Assembly: GCA_038501625.1 (NCBI GenBank)
Contig: JAZAYU010000009.1
Location: forward strand, 3,781,001 to 3,845,000
Origin: Corbicula japonica
Lineage: Eukaryota > Mollusca > Bivalvia > Venerida > Cyrenidae
DNA length: 64,000 nt
Direction of reading: 5' to 3'
Under the pieces are notes generated by a model. The model ran no database searches. It saw nothing but the letters and a program-made list of their open reading frames with translations, and was not told the DNA's origin. Shown in pieces: positions 42,101 to 50,212 of the stretch (within the stretch, counting starts at the first letter, position 1; each line of letters opens with the position of its first letter). A program made the translations under genes and the position numbers.

Positions 42101-45100
42101 TCACGTGGTCATCATCATCGTCCTCATCAACATGCTCATTGCTATGATGAGCCATTCCTTTGAAGCAATACAGGTTCGTTCACCGATGCCATGCAGTGAT
42201 TGTTACGTGTATAAGGGCTATTCGATCAACATTTTTGGGTTTGTCACGGTTAGCTCAGTTGGTTGCGTCGCAGGAATTGCAGGGCTAGGCGCTGTCGCCG
42301 TGACGGTGCGGGTTCGCTCCCAGCTAGAGACACCATCATTTGCATTAGAATACCTATGGATAACATATTCGTTTTTCCTGTTTCAACTCGTTTTCTTCGT
42401 ATTTGCCTTTTCCATTTATTTTGAACAAAGTGCTGTCCAACCAAACGATATTTTACAACAATGGCGAAATGTTCGAATCACTATATCTTCTATAAAGTAC
42501 AAAAAATAAAAGTAAGTGAATGAAAAAAATATAAGCAGTGTAAATTCATGTAATCATATCAAGCTTTATGGAATCGCTTTTCATTATTCTAATATATTCA
42601 AGTATTTTTCCTAGATAAAGAAGTTTCTAGTAATTATTTATAGATATTGCAGGTTCGTTCGTTCAATGGATTAAAAAATAACTCGTTCGATGTGAAAAAA
42701 TTAATTTTTGTGATTTAATAGGAAATGGAAGTGCAGTAACGCTTCTTCCCATGTGTCGCGTACTTCTTGTGTCTGCATTTAATTGATTTTAACTTTCTAA
42801 GAAAAACTTGTTAGTTAACAAACAAACAAAACAAATTAAGTTTTTCGATAACTCCATTAAGCTTTCAACTTGGGAGAAATGTTTAAATATTATTTTTTTA
42901 TTTTATCTTATATTCTCTATCAGGGGGACTGTGATGTCGAATGGAAGTTTGCAAGAACCAAATTGTGGATGAACTATATGGATGATGGTAGCACCCTTCC
43001 GGTTCCCTTTAACATGATACCGTCACCAAAATCCTTCCTATACCTTTACACGAGCATTAAAGGACTTTGTGTAGACAATAAACCTGGAAAGAATATCTAT
43101 GAACGTAAAATCAAGAAAACATTCATAAAGGTTTGTTTATTGTTCCATGTAATGTAATGTCTAATGTCTCATACAGTTATGTTTTATGATAAAACCAAAT
43201 TTGCTTAGACAATTAAACACGTCTACGCTATGTTTTTAGGATACTGTGCTTTAATAAGATACGTGTATATTATTCAGACTTTTTCTGAGGCCAACGCATT
43301 TAAACGTTTTGCATTGATTAAAAAATTATAAGCGAAACAATATGCCGGTTTTTCTACAGGTGTCACAGATGGTTTATATGCTATTTAAAGTATTCGTTTG
43401 AAAGTAATAGATAAAAGGAGACAAAACACAGCAGGGAAAGAAACTTCTAAACTAAACTAGGCTTAAACATCTAAGGAAACAAACAAACAATATTTTTGCA
43501 ACAAGTTTTACAACATCCATCAAGATAGGTCGGTCACAAGACTTAAAGTAAAGTGGATTAGCAAATTTTATTGACCTGTATACGAATATGAGTTACTAGT
43601 GCAAGATGGGAAAGGCAGCATTTCAAATTATGAAGCGACGAAGCAGATTGCAGTCATTATAGGTTGCTAGACGCGAAAGATTGCTAAGCCAATACCTGAG
43701 GACAACACAACAGCAAAACAACCGCTACGTGTAGAATAACCAACAAGTCTTTAAGTACTTTCAAGTAAACACTTTCATGGGACTACTAGGAAAACCGTGT
43801 GCAAATTTTTAACAAATACTGACTAATGTCCTATAAACTTTTGACGGAGTCAGGCTTTACCAGAACGGTTTTTTCAGTAAGGACATTTAGTCGTTATGTT
43901 GAACAAATATTTTTAGTTACAGAACTAGAAAGAAGAGTGAACTAAGAGTTTCAAATAGTTCACTGAAGCGAAAAGTTGTAAGCATTCAGTTCCAGAAAGG
44001 CTGAGGACGTTTAGACGTTTGATGAAATATACAAGTTTGCAGTAACAGAAAGACGTATCAGCTAAATACTTGAGACGTTTGATGAAATATATCAGCTTGC
44101 AGTACTAGAAAGGCATATCAGCTAAGGAAGTTTAGATGTCTCATAAAATTTACCAGCTTACAGTACCAGAAAGGTGTTTCATGGGCGCTACAGGGAAATA
44201 AACGTGGCGCCGTGGAAACATCCTTCTCGTGCTGTAAAGGTTTCAGCTAGAAAATGTCGGATATACTATCGGTGGGATGTTTTCAATAAATTACTTTTGC
44301 CTCGTGACTGGTAAAACAAACTTTTATCATGTGCTGTTAATGGATGCGGAAACGGACATAAAGTATGTATTTCTGAAGCAAACAACACAAGGTGATTTAG
44401 TACAATCACGTTAAACAGTTACCGAGGGACGAGAGATACAATGGAGTAGATGGTAAACAACCGGAGTCATATTTATTGCCACAGATATGGGAGATATTCA
44501 CGTGGAAGAAACACATAAATGAAGGAATAATCACCTTGAGAACTCTAGCCAGGATTAACACAATCATATAAACGGACAACCAGAATGATAACACAAATCA
44601 TATGGAATTCCATAATTCTTTCAATAGAATGTTGTATGTTAAAACAAAGTTATCAGGAAACAAAGCAAACATCACAAAGTTGGTACAACGTTTTATTCAC
44701 GTCATGATATTGAAACCCTGCTGTGTATTTACAAACGTGAATGGAGGGAAACTTTGAACGCATCAAATAGACGCATACAATTAAAACTTGGTCTAACTGA
44801 TCCATGTTACAAGGCACTATCGAAAATCCGGCATCTATCGCATCAAGCGCAACTAGTAAATTTAACAAGTATATCTTACAAATGATTTTCGAAAGATCCC
44901 AAAGGATGAAGCTAATGCAATTGTAGAACTTAAGTAAAACTCGCTGTGTGGGGAGGCTGTGTCTGCTGGATGTGGCCATTCCTGATATGCGTAGTTCACT
45001 TTTTATTAAATTACACCGTTTCCAGTTGTTTCCTCGGAAATTGTTTGTTTATGTGTTGTTATACATTAAAATGACTGAAGAGCACATCAATACTTTGGAC

Positions 45101-48100
45101 ATTGGAGACGCTTAAGATAATTGACTATATGTAATTCATACGAATGAAAACAGAATGTAAGTTAAAACTGGAATGAAATCAATTTCTGTATTGCTACATG
45201 TGCCATGTCAACCAACGATTCGAAGTTCCCAGTTTGACACATGCTGTTATATACATCGGAAAAATGAAACAGCAAACATCAAACTAAATGTTCTTGAGTT
45301 AGTAAGAACTATTACATGTTGTTAAACTGGAGTTTTCAGAGAAATTATTAAATCCAACCTTTGAATAGACTATGCAGTTGTGCATAGAAATCAGTTCAAT
45401 GTGCATCGCTGCTATGGCAGTTCTTTGCTCTATTTAAGGATAACAAACGATATATTTTACTTAAGTGTCTTCCTCCTAGAAAATACTTTAATTCATGTTT
45501 TACACAGGTATGTGACATATAACCCACCCTTGTCAATGAGCTTAATACGATGACAAATAAATCGATTTGTTTCCCTTTTTCAAAATGAATATTTTAAGTC
45601 TTTTATATGAATAACTTAGGATGTGTCTGTCATGTATAAACATATATGTGTTGTTATGCGTGTGACATGCAATGTGCCTTCGTGGTGGTTTTTGTGGTTA
45701 CTGTTTTCTTAATTGATAACACCTTACTAACAAAATGCTTAACCTCATGCCCTCATTGTATTTTATAATAATAATACATATCTAAACATAACAAATTTGG
45801 GATCAGATACTGTGCATTTATGGAACAGCACCGTTTAGTTTAAATAAGCATAATTACTTGTGCAGATATACTAAAACGACTTTCCTCACTAAAACATCTA
45901 ATTATAAACAAAATGAGCAGTCATTTTGTTCATGATGTGAAATTCAATAAGGGCATGGGATTTAACGCTATTATCATAATGGAGGTCATGAAACTTATTT
46001 ATCTCTTTACTTCACGGTTACAGCTTGTATTACATAGGCGACCAATTCAAATCCAGATATGACCCAGTTGGTATTTAGTACAACATAGCATAGTAATGAA
46101 CCTAAAACGAACAGTGGAGAACAGATAAGAATGAAATTCAAGCACGCTTAACTTCTACAATCAAAAATACCAATTTCTTCAGCACTGAACATTCGTTCTT
46201 CTATAAGACAATTGTGAACACGTGTATAAAGATTCTTTTTTAACAAACCTGATTTTGGGATGCTTTATTTTTTATTCAACTGCAATAAAAGTTGACAAAT
46301 TTATAGGTATTTTTGTTGTGCTTATGCAAGAATTCTTGTATTAAAGTTGCGCTTATGAGAGAATTCCTGTATTTAAATAATTGTGAAACCGAATAATTTT
46401 TCTAAAACAAGTTTCATGGCCTACTTTTTAAAATTAAAGGGACTTTCATTGCAAAGGTCCAATATAATCCTGACTTATATTTTTGAGAATGCTAGCTGTC
46501 TAAGGTCTAAAACTTTTATTTATCTTTACCTATTCTGTTTTGTTCAAATGAACAGTTATATAGTGTGTTACCTAATTACATAGCTGTATTTAAAATCAAG
46601 CAAGTATTAATTACGTATTTCTTCACTAAAATCTTTTTGACAATGAGTATTTTCCTGATATTGACTTTTTAAAGTAGCTAAAAAAATAAAAAGGTTTATT
46701 TTTGCCCTTTGCATTGTATTTTTCCCTTGAAAATATAAATAAAAAAAATACTAAGAGCATTATTATAGAGCCTTTATCATTCATAGACTTAAAAAGTTGT
46801 ATAATTTTATTTCAAAAGCTTGATTGAAAAAACAACTTGATTTTTACAGACAGACCATGATGTGGAGTCAAATTTCAAGTCAAGTAGTGCCAGCTTGCAG
46901 GTACAAAATATCCCTCAATGCAGTAGCGCTGACAATAAAAGCAATGTGCAGCGAATATAACATGCATTACCAAGAAATTGTAATAACTCGCACCTGCAAA
47001 TAACTCGCAGTCACCACTCTTAGCACATACTAGCGCATTTGTTTGTTATTGCTCACATATTCACCCATGTATTCAAAACATGTATTTGATAACCCGTTTA
47101 AGCTTGTTTAGTCTTGCTTGGTAGCGATGCATGATATTGTTTTATATATATATGTGTGTGTGTTGTTTTCTTTACTGTTTTGCTGCCTCTATTTTTAAGC
47201 AAGAATACACGATGGTGTAACGTTTTATTTAATAAGCCCGTAATTTGGTGCTTTTTGTGCACTTTATCCATTGTTTACAGCAATGCTTTATTTCTATGTA
47301 TGGCACTAATGATTTCCGAAAATATTATTTTTCAAGCAATGTCGCATTTGCCGGAAAAAAATTTCTTTGGTTGGAATTCAGTTTTCAGTACCAATATGAA
47401 AAAGACGAATCATTTAAAACACTTTGATCAAGTCTTTTAAAAAATTGATACATTTGATTTTAAGAATATGATATTATATGACATTTGCTTGATAGTTTGC
47501 TGCGCATTAATATGTGTTATAAAAGGTTCCAATAGGCTGCTTGTGGAGTCTATTAAAATACAGTCAGGATTTACTTTGGCAATCATTGTTTTGTCGTTGT
47601 AGAGGCGGCGGGAAACGGTGTGTAAAACACTGGAACTAAAACCGGATGATACCTCCTATTCGGATATCATGCAACGTCTTGTAAAGAGATACCTGTTTAA
47701 ACTTGAGCGAGCCAAGGATGAAACTGAAAGATGTAAGAAGGCTTTAGTCGCTTTTCTTATTCATTAAAAAGCATGTATTACCAGTCAAGTAAGTCACTTT
47801 ATTTAATTTAAACAGCTATAGCGAAGTTGCGTGTTTTGATTATAATTCGGACCGTTCACAAGTTTTGATAGGGTTTGCTTATGGATGTTTAATTTTAAGC
47901 ATTGTTAATATATAATGGTCCCAAAGAGTAAGAACAGATCCTTCATATTACAGTAAAAGATGGTGGGGCGGCTAACCTACAGAATATCCGCACGGAAGAG
48001 ATCGAACTTATTGACGACGATGATGTCCCGCCGCCAGTACCGGATACTCCCCGTCGGATACAGTTTGACAGAAATTACGAAAATTCCCAGGCTATTCCAG

Positions 48101-50212
48101 AAGATCAAGAGACAAGTCAAAATTTCAGAAGTCAGTTTATTTATTCATGTGTTTTGATCGGTTCGGTGTTTGCGCGTTAGTGTGTTAGTGTGTGCATAAC
48201 TTTCCAAACACTGACTGGACCAAATCCAAGTTTCATTCTAAGGTCAAGGTCACACTTTTCCTTTAACGATAAAAAGTAGTACAAATATCCTCTGACCGGA
48301 GAAAACTTTGCATATTCAAAACAGACATCGGCAAACTTTGAACAAATGCTTAAGGTATCGCGCCTTTCACCATTGTTTTTTTTTGTCTATGGTAAAGCAA
48401 TGGTGAAAGGCGCAATACCTTAACTAATTGAGTAGAGTGTCGCGTTATAAAATCATTGCTCCATTTCAAATGTTACATGTAACATCATATGTTAAAGTTT
48501 ATAAATAATCATATTTTTGAAACTCATCACAGCGACCTCGGCCGAACTTCATGCAGATTTTTACCTAAATGAAAATAATTGTTCAGTTCAAGACAGATTA
48601 CTTTTCTGTTCAATGACACACTTACTCGGAATCTTCCGGTGTCGTTGTCACGTAGTACTTACTTGGCACAGTTGCTCACCTCACACCCAGTGCACATCAG
48701 CTCAAGAAAATCAGGTGTTTAAAATGTTGACATTAATTTATGTCCATTTGCTCAAATGCTGGTCTGCTTGATATAATGCTGACAGGTATCTTCTTGTTGT
48801 TTTTTTAACTAGCTTATGAAGGTTTATGGGGAAATCTTTTCTTAAAAGAACCTAGAAGCTCGATTCGTTTCTTTTATCCCTGTCATCGTGTTCTTGCTGA
48901 TTTTACTCCAGGAGCTCTGGTCTCGGAAAGATCATTGAGTACCCGCCCTTGGGCTTTGCAATGCTATAAGCTTCTTATGTTTTATATGTTTGTGTGCTTT
49001 TGCATGCAACATTGTTGAGCCGATGGGTGGGTTGGAGTTATTTAACCAAGACAACTTGTACTTGTTTTGTGATAAGAGAACCTGTTGGGGCAAGTGTGAG
49101 GTTGGTGCACCCTAGAATCTGGTTTAAACCCCCAGTGGCAAATTATTTTGCCACTGACCGTTCCAAGGCGGTAACCCCTCGGGTTCTCACTTTCGTTAAT
49201 TGTTTGTAGCGTCCATTTTGAAACCGATTATTGTCAAACCATGCTCTATTTTCCTCTCTACCATTTGGCTGTGTGGGAAGGCTGTGTCTGTTGGATGTGG
49301 CCATTCCTGATATGCATATTTCACTTTTTTATATATCATAGAGATGTTTATCTGTAATTTTCCGTCGGATCTCGAAATCTGGGGATAATTACATGAGTAT
49401 ATTAGTTAGCCTTGCACCCAAACAGCTTATATGTTAATGGCGCAGTTTACAAAGATCCAATTTAAAAGATTATATGTGGTTTCATATGAATGAATCGAAT
49501 TTTAAGGGCTACGCAGCACTAAAAATAAGGCATAATGTTCCTAAAATTTGGTACGTTGGTTGGTCAATGGCAAGGACTTGACTACTATTTATTTTGAGGT
49601 TAACAGGTGAAAGTTCATGGTAGCGGTAACAATCCTATCTGAATAACTTGCAAACTGACTGCATGTCGTCAGGGGACATATATGTTTTTCAAACATTGAT
49701 TGTTAACTCTTTTCATTTCTTGCTAGGCTGAGTGTGGAGCTTGGTTTGTCCTAATTTGCTTATTTCACTTTTTCATATTTTTAGATAACCGTGCATCTAT
49801 GAAAAAACGTAAAGGCGGAGGGCGCGGTCAAGGACGGAAGATATCTCACGGCGCCACCCAGATTGCCACAACCCTTGCAATACCACAACTTGACGCTATA
49901 CAGAGACAACAGAAATTGCTGGACGTTAGGTTACAACATCTACAAGCAAGCAGTAAAGAAAACAATCGAATTATTGATGACATTGAATTCTTACGCCGTG
50001 TTATGACTGAGAATCAAAAAGCAATGTTTAACATTATCCATGCATTGAGTAACATGCAAACCGAGATTGTTTCTCTGGTAAAGTGTTTGTCGCCGGCGGC
50101 ACCCACTCCGCCGCCGACGATCAATGCTCATAGTGTGACGAACTCTGTATCAAGGTCAAGTACGGGGAAGAAACGAATGAGTCAACAGGATGAGGAAGAG
50201 AGTAGATTTTAG
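7520..50212 (+). CDS. TRPC (canonical transient receptor potential) cation channel, 18-exon gene
   Basis: Exons are 7520-7617, 13207-13297, 14283-14936, 17828-18007, 22540-22707, 23430-23596, 25734-25828, 35178-35334, 35620-35744, 36585-36769, 37390-37508, 37982-38073, 42013-42173, 42924-43130, 46850-46900, 47603-47732, 47954-48130 and 49785-50212. They join with consistent phases into 3285 nt (1094 residues plus stop). Domains in order: ankyrin repeats (about 66-200), TRPC zinc motif H-x3-C-x-C-x2-C (215-224), linker helices, S1-S6 (about 365-760), LFW pore signature (688-690), TRP box EWKFAR (770-775), a VKRY-containing region that in the family binds calmodulin/IP3 receptor, and a C-terminal coiled coil. 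TRPC channels are tetrameric plasma-membrane Ca2+/Na+ channels opened downstream of phospholipase C. The length is slightly above the family's usual 800-1000. The protein is closest by eye to the TRPC4/5 and 3/6/7 groups; I cannot fix the subtype. The exact 5' start is the least certain part. Confidence 0.93.
8130..8460 (-). mobile_element. Possible decayed Penelope-like fragment
   Basis: On the minus strand this shares the end 'cgatacccaggt..' and neighbouring words with the 3' part of the element at 28000-28350, with many stops. Old relic, low certainty. Confidence 0.3.
9530..10226. mobile_element. TTAA-flanked long fold-back element, copy 1
   Basis: The left end (ttaaggcatcgccacactcc) is the near complement of the right end (ggaggagtgtggcaggcccttaa), and the complementarity continues inward for over 300 bases. 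Both ends carry TTAA. No open frame. A non-autonomous DNA transposon of piggyBac type is a reasonable guess. Confidence 0.85.
10981..11339. mobile_element. TTAA-flanked fold-back element, copy 2 (short subfamily)
   Basis: Ends ttaaggtcttactccgttcg and aatggagcaataccttaa, with inner arms containing ctctcaaatg and its complement. Same family type as 60037-60733. Confidence 0.75.
11340..13206. other. TRPC intron 1, right part
   Basis: No element recognised. A segment near 11851-11990 is less AT-rich but shows no family resemblance. Confidence 0.4.
13207..13297 (+). CDS. TRPC exon 2
   Basis: The exon is bounded by an acceptor ttccag and donor gtaaga. It reads [15 protein letters not shown], then [15 protein letters not shown], and joins in phase 0 to exon 3 ([13 protein letters not shown]). 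The internal Met at 13253 could be an alternative start giving a 1046-residue protein. Confidence 0.8.
14283..14936 (+). CDS. TRPC exon 3: ankyrin repeats and zinc motif
   Basis: This largest exon encodes 218 residues (64-281). It begins [17 protein letters not shown], typical of the first TRPC ankyrin helix, followed by further repeats ([55 protein letters not shown]). Then comes the TRPC-specific domain with [10 protein letters not shown], matching the H-x3-C-x-C-x2-C zinc site, and [20 protein letters not shown]. It ends in IEKEFK at donor gtaagt (14937). Confidence 0.97.
14937..17827. other. TRPC intron 3
   Basis: Holds a decayed MITE P1 (15150-15245) and a partial R1 repeat near 16380-16670. 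The rest is AT-rich and unassigned. Confidence 0.5.
15150..15245. mobile_element. MITE P1, copy 3 (diverged core)
   Basis: Only the core remains (accagtctcaaatctcaag .. atcagatgcttgagatctg), with several substitutions including the loss of one CCAAT box. Confidence 0.75.
17828..18007 (+). CDS. TRPC exon 4: linker helices
   Basis: Sixty codons in phase 0, acceptor tttttgcag and donor gtaagc. The peptide ([20 protein letters not shown], then [14 protein letters not shown]) matches the TRPC linker helical domain between ankyrin repeats and the membrane region, including the family's C-R-x-x-x-E-V-E-A pattern. Confidence 0.95.
19518..19775 (+). repeat. Interspersed element with atgccccac..gtgggaggcat end
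   Basis: Begins with an imperfect hairpin (atgccccactaagtgggaggcat), then a cgtccgt run and a body also found in reverse at 58500-58815 (ggcggatttctttcaa, cacagatgatcaag). Typical of bivalve non-autonomous elements. Confidence 0.75.
19810..19960. mobile_element. MITE P1 relative, copy 4 (GGGCCCAAGATCAT type)
   Basis: Ends gggcccaagatcat and atgatcttgggt with diverged arms. It is a sister subfamily of P1, shared with 59232-59376 and 59831-59982. Confidence 0.65.
20050..20115 (-). repeat. tRNA-like SINE fragment
   Basis: On the minus strand ggttcgattcc matches the RNA polymerase III B box; no full cloverleaf. Confidence 0.4.
20160..20325 (+). repeat. tRNA-like SINE, copy 1
   Basis: Carries an A-box-like tagctcaattgg and a B box ggttcgctccc, preceded by about 65 bases shared with 42182-42338. 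The shared flank makes a SINE likelier than a true tRNA gene. Confidence 0.65.
22540..22707 (+). CDS. TRPC exon 5: FVAHPNCQQ region and pre-S1
   Basis: Fifty-six codons, phase 0 on both sides, acceptor ctatttcag and donor gtagac. It opens with FVAHPNCQQ followed by SIWYGSEMG, a strongly conserved TRPC block, then a hydrophobic segment ([19 protein letters not shown]) corresponding to the membrane-embedded pre-S1 elbow. Confidence 0.96.
22708..23429. other. TRPC intron 5
   Basis: AT-rich intron of 0.7 kb; no element recognised. Confidence 0.4.
23430..23596 (+). CDS. TRPC exon 6: S1
   Basis: The exon encodes [19 protein letters not shown] and then a hydrophobic S1 helix ([12 protein letters not shown]), followed by an extracellular loop. 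Acceptor cttttccag; donor gtaagt at 23597; it ends in phase 2. The P-x-x-K-F pattern before S1 is typical of TRPCs. Confidence 0.93.
24600..24815 (+). repeat. Interspersed repeat R1 fragment
   Basis: Matches 49125-49320 (ttgttctgccactggccgtt; ggctgtgt; tggccattcctgata). Confidence 0.65.
24867..25013. mobile_element. MITE P1, copy 5
   Basis: Full-length palindrome centred on gcgaccagtcgc with both CCAAT boxes intact, 50 bases after an R1 fragment. Confidence 0.9.
25734..25828 (+). CDS. TRPC exon 7: start of S2
   Basis: One base completes a Glu codon, then [20 protein letters not shown] and the hydrophobic [12 protein letters not shown], the first part of S2. The donor is gtaggt at 25829, phase 1. 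The following intron is the longest in the gene (9.3 kb). Confidence 0.9.
26120..26163 (+). repeat. (ATT)n microsatellite
   Basis: About 14 uninterrupted ATT units in TRPC intron 7. Confidence 0.95.
27020..27100 (-). repeat. tRNA-like SINE fragment
   Basis: On the minus strand it has an A-box-like tgggtagagcgtccg and a B box ggttcgaacc spaced as in a tRNA, but the anticodon arm does not fold well. Confidence 0.5.
27385..27900 (-). repeat. Interspersed repeat R1, long copy
   Basis: Reverse complement of the block at 48807-49325, including ggtgcaccaacctcacacttg, catataaaacataagaagc and cgagcttctag. Open frames here are incidental. Confidence 0.8.
28030..30520 (-). mobile_element. Degenerate Penelope-like retroelement (reverse transcriptase relic)
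   Basis: Read on the minus strand, pieces occur in order: an N-terminal portion (30432-30055), a [12 protein letters not shown] block near 29760-29710, a block around 28943-28740, [14 protein letters not shown] (28767-28507) and [18 protein letters not shown] (about 28440-28380), then [10 protein letters not shown] and GYRYHKLRK segments (to about 28030). These are signatures of the Penelope-like family. Frameshifts, stops and gaps break the frame, and the segment that should carry the catalytic Y-x-D-D is missing between the ADLFLY and GIYISQ pieces. Inactive. It sits antisense in TRPC intron 7. Confidence 0.8.
30850..30938 (+). repeat. (TC)n microsatellite
   Basis: About 44 TC units with a single cc interruption. 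Confidence 0.95.
30996..31190. mobile_element. MITE P1, copy 6, with partial left-arm duplication
   Basis: The left arm is present twice in tandem (accagtctcaaatctcaagc at about 31025 and 31074) before the central gcgaccagtcgc and one right arm. Confidence 0.88.
31741..31953. repeat. Short fold-back repeat
   Basis: The left arm (atattgacctggcact .. ttaattttcgtaaa) is complementary to the right arm (tttacgaaaattaa .. agtgccaggtcaatat), about 100 bases apart. Confidence 0.7.
32588..33255 (+). repeat. 0.67 kb duplicated block, copy A
   Basis: Begins ttaaggtggcggaccacag and ends gatgcgctcccttaa, so it is flanked by TTAA. It matches 34361-35025 almost base for base. No coding capacity apparent. 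Confidence 0.9.
33256..34360. other. Sequence between the duplicated blocks
   Basis: AT-rich, 1.1 kb, no recognisable gene. It could be intron sequence or the inside of a composite insertion. Confidence 0.4.
34361..35025 (+). repeat. 0.67 kb duplicated block, copy B
   Basis: Same direction as copy A with only a handful of differences (one short indel near 34833 and a few substitutions). Its right end (ctccctaaac) has lost the TTAA. It lies about 150 bases before TRPC exon 8. Confidence 0.9.
35178..35334 (+). CDS. TRPC exon 8: end of S2 and S3
   Basis: Acceptor gtttcag; two bases complete Gly, then [14 protein letters not shown] (end of S2, with the conserved W-x-E-x-K-Q) and [20 protein letters not shown] (S3, with the N-x-x-D pattern of TRPCs). 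The donor is gtatgt at 35335, phase 2. The exon starts about 150 bases after a recent 0.67 kb duplicated block. Confidence 0.95.
35620..35744 (+). CDS. TRPC exon 9: S3-S4 linker
   Basis: The exon encodes a hydrophilic linker, [20 protein letters not shown] and then [19 protein letters not shown]. Acceptor gtattctag, donor gtaagc, phases 2 and 1. The part is weakly conserved between TRPCs, so the call rests on phase, position and coding-like composition. Confidence 0.85.
36076..36158 (+). repeat. (CCCT)n/(CT)n low-complexity run
   Basis: Short ccctccctccct followed by about 30 CT units in TRPC intron 9. Confidence 0.95.
36585..36769 (+). CDS. TRPC exon 10: S4 and start of S5
   Basis: The peptide includes [20 protein letters not shown] and [19 protein letters not shown]. 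The [10 protein letters not shown] block of the S4-S5 linker is one of the most conserved in TRPCs. Donor gtaagt at 36770, phase 0. Confidence 0.97.
37390..37508 (+). CDS. TRPC exon 11: S5 and pore turret
   Basis: It encodes [17 protein letters not shown] (S5) and an extracellular turret rich in polar residues. No cysteine is present in this turret, whereas TRPC4/5 of vertebrates have a cysteine pair near the pore. Donor gtaggt at 37509, phase 2. Confidence 0.95.
37520..37664. mobile_element. MITE P1, copy 7 (diverged)
   Basis: Both arms recognisable but with several substitutions and a lost CCAAT (cagccattag). Located 11 bases after TRPC exon 11. Confidence 0.85.
37982..38073 (+). CDS. TRPC exon 12: pore helix
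   Basis: After one base completing Gly it reads [20 protein letters not shown], which carries the LFW pore-helix signature and the S-I-F-G filter region of TRPC4/5-type channels, then a Gly/Pro-rich end. Donor gtaagc at 38074, phase 1. Confidence 0.96.
38606..39880 (+). repeat. Composite element with tandem array of nuclear-receptor-like motifs
   Basis: Starts with a tatgtctccccc..gggggagacata hairpin and a gtccgtctgtccgt run, continues with about eight degenerate units of roughly 120-160 bases (gagtaccctttgacccag; gatagcccttattgagta; aagaaccctattgatttt; gtcagtaggtcaaaggtcaa), and ends in a G-run and ggggagacatg. Lies in TRPC intron 12. Confidence 0.9.
40458..40603. mobile_element. MITE P1, copy 8 (opposite orientation)
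   Basis: Full palindrome, in reverse relative to most copies (gggctggaggttataaagctg at the left, ttataaccttggcc at the right). Confidence 0.9.
40949..40978 (+). CDS. Possible TRPC 30-base microexon
   Basis: A 30-base segment is bounded by ttgtacag and gtatac inside intron 12. Spliced between exons 12 and 13 it keeps phase 1 and adds [10 protein letters not shown] to the loop between pore helix and S6, with no stop. The polypyrimidine tract is weak, so this is only a candidate alternative exon. Confidence 0.25.
41443..41589. mobile_element. MITE P1, copy 9
   Basis: Full-length palindrome, very close to copies 1 and 5; both CCAAT boxes intact. Confidence 0.9.
42013..42173 (+). CDS. TRPC exon 13: pre-S6 loop and S6
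   Basis: It encodes a Gly/Thr/Glu-rich loop ([20 protein letters not shown]) and S6 ([20 protein letters not shown] then AMMSHSF). The donor at 42174 is gttcgt, weak for a metazoan donor, and a tRNA-like SINE begins about 8 bases further on. The frame stays open through that SINE to 42509. Confidence 0.95.
42182..42338 (+). repeat. tRNA-like SINE, copy 2, next to exon 13
   Basis: Shares tagctcagttggttgcgtcg, gggctaggcgctgtcgccgt and ggttcgctcccagctagag with the copy at 20160-20325. It starts about 8 bases after the exon 13 donor. Confidence 0.7.
42924..43130 (+). CDS. TRPC exon 14: TRP box
   Basis: Sixty-nine codons in phase 0. It begins [20 protein letters not shown], containing the invariant TRP box EWKFAR, and continues with the Pro-rich [13 protein letters not shown] of TRP box 2. 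The donor is gtttgt at 43131. Confidence 0.97.
43131..46849. other. TRPC intron 14
   Basis: 3.7 kb, AT-rich. Contains three 60-70-base tandem units at about 44015-44175 and a short R1 fragment near 44940-45000. The rest is unassigned. Confidence 0.5.
44015..44175 (+). repeat. Short tandem repeat, about 3 units
   Basis: Units share gtttgatgaaatata, agcttgcagta and gaaaggc.tatcagcta with drift. Confidence 0.7.
46850..46900 (+). CDS. TRPC exon 15: 17-codon exon
   Basis: A 51-base exon, phase 0 at both ends, with acceptor ttttacag and donor gtacaa. It encodes [17 protein letters not shown], a Ser-rich cytoplasmic linker. Being symmetrical in phase and isolated by 3.7 and 0.7 kb introns, it could be a cassette exon. 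Confidence 0.7.
47603..47732 (+). CDS. TRPC exon 16: VKRY region
   Basis: It encodes [20 protein letters not shown] and then [20 protein letters not shown]. The Y-x-x-I-M-x-x-L-V-K-R-Y block aligns with the TRPC C-terminal region that in vertebrate relatives binds calmodulin and the IP3 receptor. Donor gtaaga at 47733, phase 1. Confidence 0.93.
47954..48130 (+). CDS. TRPC exon 17: acidic proline-rich linker
   Basis: It encodes a linker with the acidic, Pro-rich stretch [20 protein letters not shown]. The donor chosen is gtcagt at 48131, which is weak, but it leaves phase 1, as exon 18 needs (AAT codon across the junction), and the frame otherwise closes at a stop ending at 48180. Confidence 0.8.
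48350..48423. mobile_element. TTAA-flanked mini-hairpin (74 bases)
   Basis: ttaaggtatcgcgcctttca..caatg and its complement, tgaaaggcgcaataccttaa, enclose a short loop; TTAA at both ends. A minimal derivative of the fold-back family. Confidence 0.85.
48807..49325 (+). repeat. Interspersed repeat R1, long copy
   Basis: Reverse complement of 27385-27900; shorter pieces occur at 4215-4690, 16380-16670, 24600-24815, 30770-31260 and 44940-45000. No coding function seen. Confidence 0.8.
49785..50212 (+). CDS. TRPC exon 18: basic segment, coiled coil, stop
   Basis: Acceptor tatttttag. The exon has a very basic Gly/Lys/Arg start ([14 protein letters not shown]), then a helical stretch with heptad spacing from [19 protein letters not shown] through [13 protein letters not shown], predicted as the tetramerising coiled coil, and a Pro/Ser tail ending at TAG (50210-50212). 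It ends in SRF, not an obvious PDZ ligand. Confidence 0.93.

Noticed and set aside
42237..42338. tRNA gene within TRPC intron 13
   Set aside because: A and B boxes are present but the arms do not make a normal cloverleaf, and the same unit with the same flank occurs at 20160-20325, so it is a SINE.
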